Part shown: positions 5,105 through 11,796 of the stretch, piece after piece | How the letters are laid out: each line of letters begins with the position of its first letter | Position numbering within the stretch: the first letter of the stretch is position 1 | Assembly (NCBI GenBank): GCA_017561985.1 | Contig: JAFZAZ010000028.1 | Span: 1-23,895, forward strand | Direction: 5' to 3' | From: Lachnospiraceae bacterium | GTDB lineage: Bacteria; Bacillota_A; Clostridia; Lachnospirales; Lachnospiraceae | DNA length: 23,895 nucleotides | Notes under the pieces: model-generated | Seen by the model: the letters and a program-made list of their open reading frames with translations, nothing else | Told to the model about the DNA's origin: nothing | Databases searched by the model: none | Made by a program: the position numbers and the translations under genes

Positions 5105-7942
5105 ATGGCTAAGGGTGTAATTCGATTTTATGACCCGGACGCAGAAAACGGGTATTTGAGCAACTGGTATCGGGCGGATTTCGTCTATGCCGGACGTACG
5201 TACCATTCGGGTGAGCAGTACATGATGCTCCAGAAAGCGCTGACCTTCGGAGACACGGAGATCGCGGAGCAGATCATGGCGACGGACGACCTGCGGGAGA
5301 TCAAGCAGCTCGGCCGCCGCGTTGCGCATTACAACGACTCGCTCTGGAAGACGATCCGAATGCAGATCATGCGGCGCGGACTTCGCGCCAAATTCCAGCA
5401 GAACCCCCAGCTTTTGTACGACCTTCTCGCGACGGGCAACGCGTTGATCGCAGAGTGTGCGCCGAGAGATCTCGTATGGGGAATCGGTATTGACGCGGAG
5501 GATTCCCGAAGCGCCGACCCGAAGGAGTGGAAAGGCAGAAATCTCCTCGGCCGTACGCTGATGCGTGTGCGCGAGGATTTGCGCGCCTGGTGCGCGGTTG
5601 CGGGGGTTTCCGTGACGGCGTATGTGGACGCGGTTGATCTGCGTGCGCCGCAGCCGGTGCGCGTGGGAAGACGAAGCGACAACGTTGAAGCGGAGCGCAT
5701 TCGCCGCGAACTTCTGCAGTCGATGGAGGAGTCGGGCGCGAGCGTGTCCGAGGAAGGTGTGAGCGACTCTGTCGTGACGCCCGCGATCACGGGCGTGAGA
5801 AACGGGACATCGGAAGAGACGACCTCGGTGTGGAACATGCGGATCTATGAGGCGGTCATGCTTCCGTACCTTTCGGAGATCGCTTCGACGTGGATGGAGG
5901 AGGTGTTCTTCAATCTCCGCAGAAGCCGGTCGTACGAGGACCTCGGCGTTTCGAACTACACTTTCGAGGAGCTGGAGTGGATGCTCCGGAGCGGCCAGAG
6001 CGCGGGACTTCCGCAGGCCGGATTCTTCGAGATGAAGCAGGATATATTTGACATGATCCGTTACCAGGGCGGTCTCCGCAATCCGGCGGCTTTGCTGGCA
6101 CAGCTGGATCTGCAGGAAATCTCGCTCGAGGAGCTCTCCGTGAGCGCCGCCGAGGAGATTCCGGAGGAGGACTTCGAGCCGGAGGAACACATCACCGTGA
6201 CATTCCGGCCCCGCGACACCGAGGAACGGTTGGAGCCCGTGCTCGATCCGGGCGTAACTTCCTCGCCGGAGACCTATCTGCAGAACCTGCCGGGTCTCGT
6301 GACGGAGGATGCAGGCTCCGAGTATGCGCCCGAGGAGGGCGAGGAGGCCAAGACCAGCATCGGTTCCGTGCCGGTTGAACACAAGACCATTGCGGAGCTC
6401 TGGGAGAGCCTGCGCGAGCTTGCCGGCGACGACGAGTCGTTTGACGCGGACGAGACCTTCGTCCTCTCGGAAAATGTGGAATTTACCGCGGTGCCGTCCG
6501 AAGACAAACCTTCCGACGAAGCGCCCGCGGAGGAGATAATCGAAGCCGCAGCGGAGGCACCTGTTGAGAAGGCGGCCGAGGTCGCAGCGGAAAATGCGCC
6601 TGCGGAGGAGGTCGTTCCCGCAGCTGAAGTTGTTGAAGCAGCGGCGGAAGCCGTAGCGGAAGAGCCTGTGAAGAAGGCTGCGGAAGCCGCACAGGAGAAG
6701 CCCGTGAAGGCAGCGGCTGTCGAGACCAAGGCGGAAGAGAAGCCTGCAAAGGCAGCAGTCGTCGAGACCAAGGCAGAAGAGAAGCCTGCGAAGGCAGCCG
6801 ATGTTGAGCCGAAGGCCGAAGAGAAGTCCGCGGCGAAACCTGCGGCAGCGGAAGCGGTGAAGGCAGCGGCAAAGGCTCCGGAGGGAGCGAAGGAAGCCGC
6901 GAAGCCGGCGGAGAAGCCTGCAGCTAAGCAGGCCAAAGCGCCGTCCGCAGCGGAAGAGTCGATGTTTTCGCACAAGAATAAACCGGTGCGGGAAGAGGAC
7001 GATGAGGACAGCAAGCCGGCTGCAAAGCCCGCAGAGAAACCTGCAGCGAAAGCTCCCGAGAAGCCCGCAGAGGTGAAGAAGGATGCTGCGAAGCCTGCGG
7101 AGAAAGCACCGCAGAAACCTGCTGAGCCGAAGAAGGAAGCTGCGAAGCCTGCAGAGAAGGCACCGCAGAAACCTGCGGAGCCGAAGAAGGAGGCAGCGAA
7201 ACCTGCTGAGAAGGCACCGGAGAAACCCGCTGAGCCGAAGAAGGAGGCAGTGAAACCTGCAGAGAAGGCACCGCAGAAACCTGCGGAACCGAAGAAGGAA
7301 GCTGCGAAACCTGCAGAGACGGAACCGCAGAAGCCTGCAGAAGTGAAGAAGGAAGCAGCGAAGCCGAAGGAGGCTGCGGCTGCGGCGAAGGCTCCGGCGG
7401 CGAAACCGCGCACGTATCGAGACGATGTGCGCAGCGAGATCGTCATCAAGCACGGCAATATTGTTACGCTTTCCTGCGATGCGATCGTAAACGGAACGAA
7501 CCAGACGCTGCTCGGAGGACCGGGCATCGACAACACGATATTAAAGGCCGGAGGACCCGAACTTCTTCGGGAATGTGCGGCACTCAAAGGCTGTGACGTC
7601 GGACGTGCGAAGATTTCGCGCGGGTACCGTCTGAAGGCGCAGTTTGTCATTCACACCGTCGGACCGAAGTACTCCGGTGACGACTCGGATCCGGTTTACC
7701 TGACGATGTGCTACGAGAACTGTTTGAACCTGGCGATGAAGTACGACCTTCACTCGGTCGCATTTCCGCCGATTTCCACAGGATACTTCGGGTATCCGCT
7801 TCGCGAGGCTGCGATGATCGCATCCCGCACCGTTCAGAGCTGGATGAGACGTCATCCGGAGTACAGCATAAAGGTAATCTTCGTGAGTGCGGACGAGCGG
7901 ACATTTGCCATGTACCGCGAGATACTGAGCGGAAAGAAATAA
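5105..7942 (+). CDS. NADAR domain - repetitive KPAE linker - macrodomain fusion protein
   Basis: A 945-residue protein with two domains tied to ADP-ribose chemistry at opposite ends. Residues ~5-162 are a NADAR (YbiA/DUF1768-like) domain: YLSNWYRADF, the HSGEQYMM segment with the probable active Glu37, LIAECAPRDLVWGIG and WKGRNLLGRTL. Residues ~770-945 are a MacroD-like macrodomain: DAIVNGTNQTLLGGPGID, LLRECAALKGCDVGRAKIS, VIHTVGPKY and PPISTGYFGYP. The loop Asp is kept (GID), but the usual GGGG reads GGPG and the His often found four residues later is Leu. Residues ~220-400 look folded and partly helical. Residues ~470-765 are acidic, then Lys/Ala/Pro/Glu-rich with tandem repeats. The start ATG 5105 has AGGAGG at 5092-5097. 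It heads an operon with proC. NADAR proteins are reported to remove ADP-ribose from guanosine or cleave riboflavin intermediates; the substrate here is unknown. Confidence 0.9.
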   Translation: MAKGVIRFYDPDAENGYLSNWYRADFVYAGRTYHSGEQYMMLQKALTFGDTEIAEQIMATDDLREIKQLGRRVAHYNDSLWKTIRMQIMRRGLRAKFQQNPQLLYDLLATGNALIAECAPRDLVWGIGIDAEDSRSADPKEWKGRNLLGRTLMRVREDLRAWCAVAGVSVTAYVDAVDLRAPQPVRVGRRSDNVEAERIRRELLQSMEESGASVSEEGVSDSVVTPAITGVRNGTSEETTSVWNMRIYEAVMLPYLSEIASTWMEEVFFNLRRSRSYEDLGVSNYTFEELEWMLRSGQSAGLPQAGFFEMKQDIFDMIRYQGGLRNPAALLAQLDLQEISLEELSVSAAEEIPEEDFEPEEHITVTFRPRDTEERLEPVLDPGVTSSPETYLQNLPGLVTEDAGSEYAPEEGEEAKTSIGSVPVEHKTIAELWESLRELAGDDESFDADETFVLSENVEFTAVPSEDKPSDEAPAEEIIEAAAEAPVEKAAEVAAENAPAEEVVPAAEVVEAAAEAVAEEPVKKAAEAAQEKPVKAAAVETKAEEKPAKAAVVETKAEEKPAKAADVEPKAEEKSAAKPAAAEAVKAAAKAPEGAKEAAKPAEKPAAKQAKAPSAAEESMFSHKNKPVREEDDEDSKPAAKPAEKPAAKAPEKPAEVKKDAAKPAEKAPQKPAEPKKEAAKPAEKAPQKPAEPKKEAAKPAEKAPEKPAEPKKEAVKPAEKAPQKPAEPKKEAAKPAETEPQKPAEVKKEAAKPKEAAAAAKAPAAKPRTYRDDVRSEIVIKHGNIVTLSCDAIVNGTNQTLLGGPGIDNTILKAGGPELLRECAALKGCDVGRAKISRGYRLKAQFVIHTVGPKYSGDDSDPVYLTMCYENCLNLAMKYDLHSVAFPPISTGYFGYPLREAAMIASRTVQSWMRRHPEYSIKVIFVSADERTFAMYREILSGKK
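6707..6832 (+). repeat. 42-bp tandem repeat (three copies) within the linker
   Basis: Three in-frame 42-bp units at 6707-6748, 6749-6790 and 6791-6832 encode variants of KAAVVETKAEEKPA. They lie in the disordered linker of the NADAR-macro protein. Confidence 0.8.
7097..7366 (+). repeat. 54-bp tandem repeat (five copies) within the linker
   Basis: Five consecutive 54-bp units start at 7097, 7151, 7205, 7259 and 7313. They encode variants of the 18-residue unit AEKAPQKPAEPKKEAAKP. A longer degenerate unit precedes them at about 7031-7096. Synonymous differences between units (gcggag, gcagag, gctgag) show that they are not freshly duplicated, and protein-level selection for composition seems likely. 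Confidence 0.88.
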
Positions 7943-7987
7943 GGCATTCTACGAAAGGGTGACCCGCGAATGCGGGCAAAGGTGACA

Positions 7988-8827
7988 ATGAACATCGGAT
8001 TTTTGGGAATGGGCAACATGGCACAGGCCATTGCGAAGGGATGGATCGAGAGAGATCTCGTCCGTGCCGGAGAGATCGTGGCGTATGCGCCTCATCAGGA
8101 CAGGTTGAAGGAAAATGCGCTTCGCATCGGCTTCCGTGCCGTATCGAGCGCGGCGGAGGCGGTTCAGCGGTCCGACGTTGTGATCATCGCGTGCAAGCCG
8201 TACCAGATTCACGACCTTCTTCAGGAGGTCGGTTTCGAGCTTGTCGGCAAGCAGCTTTGGTCAATCGCGGCAGGCTGGAAGAACAGCGATTTCAACCGCG
8301 AGTTCATCGAGCTGGGGCTTCCGGTCAACGAGGCGTCGAACGCAAAATTCGGCTGGTACACGCCCGTGCGTGTGCAGTGCATCATGCCCAACACCCCGGC
8401 GATGATCGGAGAGGGCGTGTTCCTCTTCGAGGAGGACAATTCGCTTCGCCCCGAGGAACTTGAGGTGATGAAGCACCTGTTCGCAGGCCTCGGCATGGTT
8501 GTGCTGCTGCCCTCGAAGCTGATGGATATCGGCGGATATATCAGCGGCTGCGGCCCGGCATTTGTCGACATCTTCATGGAAGCGTATGCGGATGCTGCCG
8601 TCAAATACGGTGTTCCGCGCGCAGCAGCGTATCAGCTGGTCGGACAGACGGTGCTCGGAAGTGCCAAGCTGATGCTCGAGACGGGCGATCACCCCGGCGT
8701 TTTGAAGGACGCTGTGTGCTCGCCGAACGGAACTACAATCTGCGGCGTTGCAGCGCTTGAGAAGGCGGGCTTCCGCTCTGCCTGCATCGAGTCGATCGAC
8801 GCCATCGTGAACAAGAAAAAGGGTTGA
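7988..8827 (+). CDS. proC: Pyrroline-5-carboxylate reductase
   Basis: A 279-residue enzyme of the P5C reductase family, which performs the last step of proline synthesis, reducing 1-pyrroline-5-carboxylate with NAD(P)H. The N-terminal Rossmann motif is GFLGMGNMAQAI. The C-terminal dimerisation domain carries ISGCGPAF and the family signature around KDAVCSPNGTTICGVAALE. Two starts are possible: ATG 7970 (GAAAGGG upstream) and ATG 7988 (AAAGGTGA upstream). I prefer 7988 because it puts MNIGFLG at the family's usual N-terminus. The gene lies 45 bases after the NADAR-macro gene with no terminator, so the two are probably cotranscribed. P5C reductases use NAD(P)H while NADAR/macro domains handle NAD-derived ADP-ribose, but a functional link is speculative. 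Confidence 0.93.
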   Translation: MNIGFLGMGNMAQAIAKGWIERDLVRAGEIVAYAPHQDRLKENALRIGFRAVSSAAEAVQRSDVVIIACKPYQIHDLLQEVGFELVGKQLWSIAAGWKNSDFNREFIELGLPVNEASNAKFGWYTPVRVQCIMPNTPAMIGEGVFLFEEDNSLRPEELEVMKHLFAGLGMVVLLPSKLMDIGGYISGCGPAFVDIFMEAYADAAVKYGVPRAAAYQLVGQTVLGSAKLMLETGDHPGVLKDAVCSPNGTTICGVAALEKAGFRSACIESIDAIVNKKKG

Positions 8828-8854
8828 TCAACGGCTTCGGCGGAGGAGAACGCT

Positions 8855-9196
8855 ATGAAGGTTATCGATGTATTCTTGTGTTACTACGGCGCAAAATGCG
8901 TCGCCAACGGTCGTGAGCGTCATGCGGCGGCTGTGCGTCTGACTGCGACCTCGGAAGAGGGCAGGATTTCGTATGAGTACAGCGTCAGCTTCTTCCCGCA
9001 CGACGATCCGGAGGATTTTGCGATCAGTTATGACGCGTGTGTGAGCGAAACCGTTTACGAGGGTAAGGGTAGACGTTCGAAGAAGAAAGAGGTCGTCTTC
9101 CTGGACGATCTCGAGGCAAATTGTGACCTGCTTGCGGCACAGCTCGGCGGAACCATCGATTGGAACGATCCGCTCATCGAGCCGCGCCGCGGTTAA
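8855..9196 (+). CDS. Hypothetical 113-residue soluble protein
   Basis: A small protein with no signal peptide or membrane helix. The N-terminal two thirds look beta-rich (VIDVFLCYYGAKCV, YEYSVSFFPHDD), followed by a basic patch GKGRRSKKKE and an acidic/hydrophobic C-terminus (DDLEANCDLLAAQLGG). I do not recognise a family. The ATG at 8855 has GGAGGAG a few bases upstream, so expression is credible. It lies 27 bases after proC and 22 bases before a membrane protein gene, inside one apparent operon. Confidence 0.7.
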   Translation: MKVIDVFLCYYGAKCVANGRERHAAAVRLTATSEEGRISYEYSVSFFPHDDPEDFAISYDACVSETVYEGKGRRSKKKEVVFLDDLEANCDLLAAQLGGTIDWNDPLIEPRRG

Positions 9197-9218
9197 AAAA
9201 TTTCAGAGGGGGCAAAAA

Positions 9219-10028
9219 ATGGAAAGAGAAAGGTTTAGAATCTCGGCGATCGATTACAGTGAGTCCGAGAAGACGTTGGCAAAAATGAGAAAGGCACTGA
9301 TCATTTATCTGTGTTTTGAGGTGATCCTTTTGCTTATGCTCAACATGGCTACGCTTTACCAGCAGTATGAAATTACGTTCATGATAAAGATCGATGCATT
9401 TCTGGAGGAACACGATTTTTTCCTGATTGTTCTCACAGTTATTCCTTCCTGCGCTGCGTTTCTGTATTTCGTATATATGCTGCAGCTTCATGTCTTTGAA
9501 AAAGGACTGCTGGTTGCGGGAGTCGTAGGCATGATCTCGCAGTATGTTCTGCACTCAAACGTGTCTCAGAGTTCGGGAGCATGGTCGGTAACGACGGCTT
9601 CTCTGGTCGGAGTCTTTTCGGGACTTATTTTCCGGAAAATATACTGTGATTCCATGAAGAAGGCGACATCGTACTTGTCGGAAACCGGCGAGATGTCCGA
9701 CGCACGCGAAAGCTGGGAGAAGTTCTGGACAGCGACAATCGTGATCGTTGTGATCACCATCATTTTGAGCTTAGTAATGAAGATGGTTTATGAAGGCGCT
9801 TATGAGGCGATGAAGAATGCTCAATACGGAGAAACGCTGGCGGCAAGGAAAAAGTACTACCTGGCGATGGTTCTGATGGTGAACGTCTCGGTTGTTTCGG
9901 ACCTCGTTCTCAGGGTCTTTGAGATCGGATGTCTGAAAAAGACGAGAAATTACGCGTACGGTCGGATGCTTGAGACGGAAATACGTGCAAAAGACAAGGG
10001 AAACGAAACGGTTTCGACCGATCAGTAA
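9219..10028 (+). CDS. Six-helix membrane protein of unknown function
   Basis: A 269-residue integral membrane protein starting MERERFRISA. About six hydrophobic helices can be placed near residues 25-48, 65-88, 92-110, 117-138, 166-188 and 212-236. A charged cytoplasmic-looking loop (MKKATSYLSETGEMSDARESWEK) lies between the fourth and fifth, and a charged tail at the end. I see no recognisable family motif. The start is the ATG at 9219 with AGAGGGGG upstream; the longer in-frame extension would overlap the previous gene. It is the last gene of the 5105-10028 group; no clear intrinsic terminator follows, and the infC promoter begins 8 bases after the stop codon. Confidence 0.75.
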   Translation: MERERFRISAIDYSESEKTLAKMRKALIIYLCFEVILLLMLNMATLYQQYEITFMIKIDAFLEEHDFFLIVLTVIPSCAAFLYFVYMLQLHVFEKGLLVAGVVGMISQYVLHSNVSQSSGAWSVTTASLVGVFSGLIFRKIYCDSMKKATSYLSETGEMSDARESWEKFWTATIVIVVITIILSLVMKMVYEGAYEAMKNAQYGETLAARKKYYLAMVLMVNVSVVSDLVLRVFEIGCLKKTRNYAYGRMLETEIRAKDKGNETVSTDQ

Positions 10029-10035
10029 AAAATGC

Positions 10036-10064
10036 TTGACAATGGCGGATACCTGTGATATCAT
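10036..10064 (+). promoter_or_regulatory. Sigma-A-type promoter of the infC-rpmI-rplT operon
   Basis: A perfect TTGACA at 10036-10041, a 17-base spacer and TATCAT at 10059-10064. The predicted start near 10071 gives a leader of about 380 bases before infC, unusually long for a housekeeping gene and consistent with leader-based regulation. Confidence 0.85.
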
Positions 10065-10070
10065 CGGCTT

Positions 10071-10233
10071 GCTGTTCGAAAGTTGTCGCTTGCGGCACGG
10101 GCCGACAGCATGAAGCAGAGTATCCGCTCTCACCTCAAGCAATCGCGTGAAGAGGTCGACATAAGAAATCATACGCAATCGATTTTGAAAGCGTTTTCTA
10201 TGAGCGGATATTTAGGTATTCCGCTCTTTTTTT
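10071..10233 (+). ncRNA. infC leader with transcription attenuator (L20-leader-like)
   Basis: The leader holds several pairings: a first hairpin (10082-10088 with 10103-10109), a second (ACCTC 10132-10136 with GAGGT 10152-10156), and the terminator at 10202-10233. The segment TATCCGCTC at 10121-10129 is exactly complementary to GAGCGGATA at 10202-10210, the 5' arm of the terminator, so it can form an antiterminator. In Bacillota this operon is known to be autoregulated by ribosomal protein L20 through such a leader (Rfam L20 leader); by position and layout this is the likely equivalent. The match to the Rfam model was not computed. Confidence 0.72.
10202..10233 (+). terminator. Attenuator terminator in the infC leader
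   Basis: GAGCGGA (10202-10208) pairs with TCCGCTC (10220-10226), followed by seven Ts (10227-10233). It sits about 215 bases before the infC start, so it acts as a regulatory attenuator rather than an end-of-operon signal. Confidence 0.85.
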
Positions 10234-10246
10234 GCGCGCTAAGCGA

Positions 10247-10280
10247 GAGCACTCACACCGCCGGAGGGCGGCGAGGTTGG
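10247..10280 (+). repeat. Hairpin repeat copy A in the infC leader
   Basis: The layout is GAGC...CTCACACCG, a short stem (CCGCC with GGCGG around GGAG), then CGAGGTTG. It shares flanks, but not stem sequence, with the copies at 10362-10400 and 23289-23337. Confidence 0.5.
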
Positions 10281-10361
10281 ACAGACGACCTTGCGGAAAC
10301 GCAGTTTCCGTCAAGTCGGAAGGACAAGCTCGAATACGGACGAAGTTCGCGTGTGAGCGCC

Positions 10362-10400
10362 GAGCGCACGTACACCGAGCGAACGAAGTTCGCGAGGTTG
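10362..10400 (+). repeat. Hairpin repeat copy B in the infC leader
   Basis: It begins GAGCGCACGTACACCGAG and has a stem GCGAAC/GTTCGC, then GAGGTTG. The first 22 bases match those of the valS-leader copy at 23289 except for two C/T changes. The stem differs in sequence but keeps pairing. Confidence 0.6.
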
Positions 10401-10435
10401 CGTCAACTCGTTTGGACGCAAGAGACACTGTGTTT

Positions 10436-10443
10436 AGGAGGTG
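10436..10443 (+). promoter_or_regulatory. Ribosome binding site that fixes the infC AUU start
   Basis: AGGAGGTG is a near-perfect Shine-Dalgarno sequence, six bases before ATT 10450-10452. An in-frame TGA at 10444-10446 forbids any earlier start. The only other candidate, TTG at 10462, would be 18 bases away from the site, too far. Confidence 0.88.
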
Positions 10444-10449
10444 TGAGCC

Positions 10450-10962
10450 ATTAGCGAATATTTGATCAATGAGCAGATCCGCGCAAAGGAAGTACGCGCA
10501 CTTGGTGAGAACGGTGAGACACTCGGAATTATGCCGCTTGAAGAGGCATTGAAGATTGCGCGCGACGCGAATCTCGATTTGGTTCTGATCGCACCGAAGG
10601 GAAATCCGCCGGTTTGCAAAACGGTGGATTACAACAAATTCCGCTATGAATCCATGCGGAAGGAGAAAGAAAACAGAAAGAAGCAGAAGACCACGGAAGT
10701 GAAGGAAGTTCAGCTCTCCGTTACGATCGCCGAGAACGATATGAACACGAAGGCGGCCGCAGCGCGCAAGTTCCTCACGAAAGGCAACAAAGTCAAGGTT
10801 GCGCTCCGGTTCCGCGGACGCGAGATGGCGCATCAGCAGGCGGGTCTTGAGCTTATGATGGCATTTGTTCAGAAGCTTGAGGATTGCGCGGTGATCGACA
10901 AGCCCGCGAAGATTGAGGGCCGCAACATAACCATGATTTTGTCCGAGAAAAAGGCGAAATAA
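10450..10962 (+). CDS. infC: Translation initiation factor IF-3 (AUU start)
   Basis: A 170-residue IF-3, which binds the 30S subunit, prevents premature 50S joining and checks start-codon fidelity. The N-terminal domain reads [23 protein letters not shown] and ends in [14 protein letters not shown] Lys-rich linker follows ([12 protein letters not shown]), and then the C-terminal domain with [15 protein letters not shown]. The first codon is ATT. IF-3 in E. coli also starts at AUU, and low IF-3 raises initiation there, giving autoregulation; the same logic probably applies here. It precedes rpmI and rplT in the classic order, behind an attenuated leader. Confidence 0.95.
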   Translation: MSEYLINEQIRAKEVRALGENGETLGIMPLEEALKIARDANLDLVLIAPKGNPPVCKTVDYNKFRYESMRKEKENRKKQKTTEVKEVQLSVTIAENDMNTKAAAARKFLTKGNKVKVALRFRGREMAHQQAGLELMMAFVQKLEDCAVIDKPAKIEGRNITMILSEKKAK

Positions 10963-10981
10963 TTTTAAGGAGGATAATAAT

Positions 10982-11179
10982 ATGCCGAAAATGAAGACCA
11001 GCAGCTCTGCTGCAAAACGTTTTTCCAAGACAGGTACAGGCAAACTGAAGAGAATGAAAGCCGGTAAGCAGCACATCCTGACCAAGAAGACGACCAAGTT
11101 GAAGAGAAACCTTCGCAAGGCTACGCTTACGAACCACGCCAGCGAAGGCAACATGAAGAAGATTTTACCGTACCTGTAA
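10982..11179 (+). CDS. rpmI: 50S ribosomal protein L35
   Basis: A 65-residue, strongly basic protein of normal length for L35, beginning [14 protein letters not shown] and containing the family-typical [16 protein letters not shown] stretch. AAGGAGG lies about ten bases before the ATG. It is 19 bases after infC and 26 bases before rplT, the conserved operon order. It functions in the large ribosomal subunit. Confidence 0.96.
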   Translation: MPKMKTSSSAAKRFSKTGTGKLKRMKAGKQHILTKKTTKLKRNLRKATLTNHASEGNMKKILPYL

Positions 11180-11205
11180 GAACCTGTTGAAGGAGGAAGA
11201 ACAAA

Positions 11206-11562
11206 ATGGCTAGAATTAAAGGCGGCTTAAACGCTAAGAAGAAACATAACAGAGTATTGAAGCTGGCGAAAGGTTACCGTGGCGCCAGATCCAAGCAGTA
11301 TCGTATTGCTAAGCAGTCCGTAATGCGCGCACTTGCTTCCGCTTTCGCGGGTCGCAAGGAGAGAAAGCGCCAGATGCGTCAGCTCTGGATCGCTCGTATC
11401 AGCGCTGCTTGCAAGCTTAACGGAATTTCTTACAGCAAGTTCATGTTTGGCTTGAAGGAGGCTGATATCACCATCAACCGCAAGATGCTTTCCGAGATGG
11501 CTATCAACGACGCTGCAGGCTTCGCTTCGCTCTGCGACGCAGCTAAGAGCAAGCTTGCGTAA
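11206..11562 (+). CDS. rplT: 50S ribosomal protein L20
   Basis: A 118-residue basic protein of normal L20 length, beginning MARIKGGLNAKKKHNRVLKL and containing GYRGARSKQYRIAKQSVMRA and the RISAACKLNGISYSKF region. L20 binds 23S rRNA early in 50S assembly and, in Bacillota, represses its own operon by binding the infC leader. The leader at 10071-10233 is the probable target. The start has AAGGAGG upstream. The last codons (about 11549-11562) form one arm of a 22-bp inverted repeat whose other arm lies beyond the terminator. Confidence 0.97.
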   Translation: MARIKGGLNAKKKHNRVLKLAKGYRGARSKQYRIAKQSVMRALASAFAGRKERKRQMRQLWIARISAACKLNGISYSKFMFGLKEADITINRKMLSEMAINDAAGFASLCDAAKSKLA

Positions 11563-11672
11563 TCCTTTTCGGTTACAACCAAATCCGACGTTTCTGCCCG
11601 GGCATTTGCCCGGGCTTTTTCGTTGTTGCGTCGGTCCTGCGGGGGGTGTAGAAAAGGATTGCGCAAGCTTGC
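11549..11672 (+). repeat. 22-bp inverted repeat around the rplT terminator
   Basis: Bases 11549-11570 (the end of rplT plus eight bases) are the reverse complement of 11651-11672, with a single difference that would be a G-U pair in RNA. The 80 bases between the arms contain the operon terminator at 11596-11620. Confidence 0.85.
11596..11620 (+). terminator. Intrinsic terminator of the infC-rpmI-rplT operon
   Basis: A perfect 9-bp stem, GCCCGGGCA (11596-11604) with TGCCCGGGC (11607-11615), a 2-base TT spacer so that the real loop opens a few pairs more, and a TTTTT run at 11616-11620. Confidence 0.92.
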
Positions 11673-11723
11673 GGGAGGCGCTGTGAGGCGTTGCTTGAGG
11701 GCGTTTCGGGGGCGGAAAAATCC

Positions 11724-11752
11724 GTGACAAATACGGCTCGATGTGATACAAT
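11724..11752 (+). promoter_or_regulatory. Sigma-A-type promoter for the 11797-20445 gene group
   Basis: GTGACA at 11724-11729, a 17-base spacer and TACAAT at 11747-11752, leaving a leader of about 40 bases before the GTG at 11797. No other convincing promoter or terminator was seen before 20445. Confidence 0.7.
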
Positions 11753-11796
11753 GACTCTGTATAGGCAAATAGTGTGCGGGGCGGAGGTTTTGGAAC

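Noticed and set aside
4874..7453. An 859-codon minus-strand frame opposite the NADAR-macro gene.
   Set aside because: It runs through the repeats as Leu/Arg/Cys/Phe low-complexity sequence, and crosses a promoter and terminator of the plus strand. It is a mirror of the Lys/Ala/Glu codons.
10083..10454. A 123-codon frame in the infC leader that could be a leader peptide.
   Set aside because: It has no ribosome binding site, passes through the attenuator terminator and hairpin repeats, and the region is better explained as structured RNA.
11662..11673. The 12-bp palindrome CGCAAGCTTGCG downstream of rplT.
   Set aside because: It is part of the larger 22-bp inverted repeat reported separately, so it is not an independent operator call.
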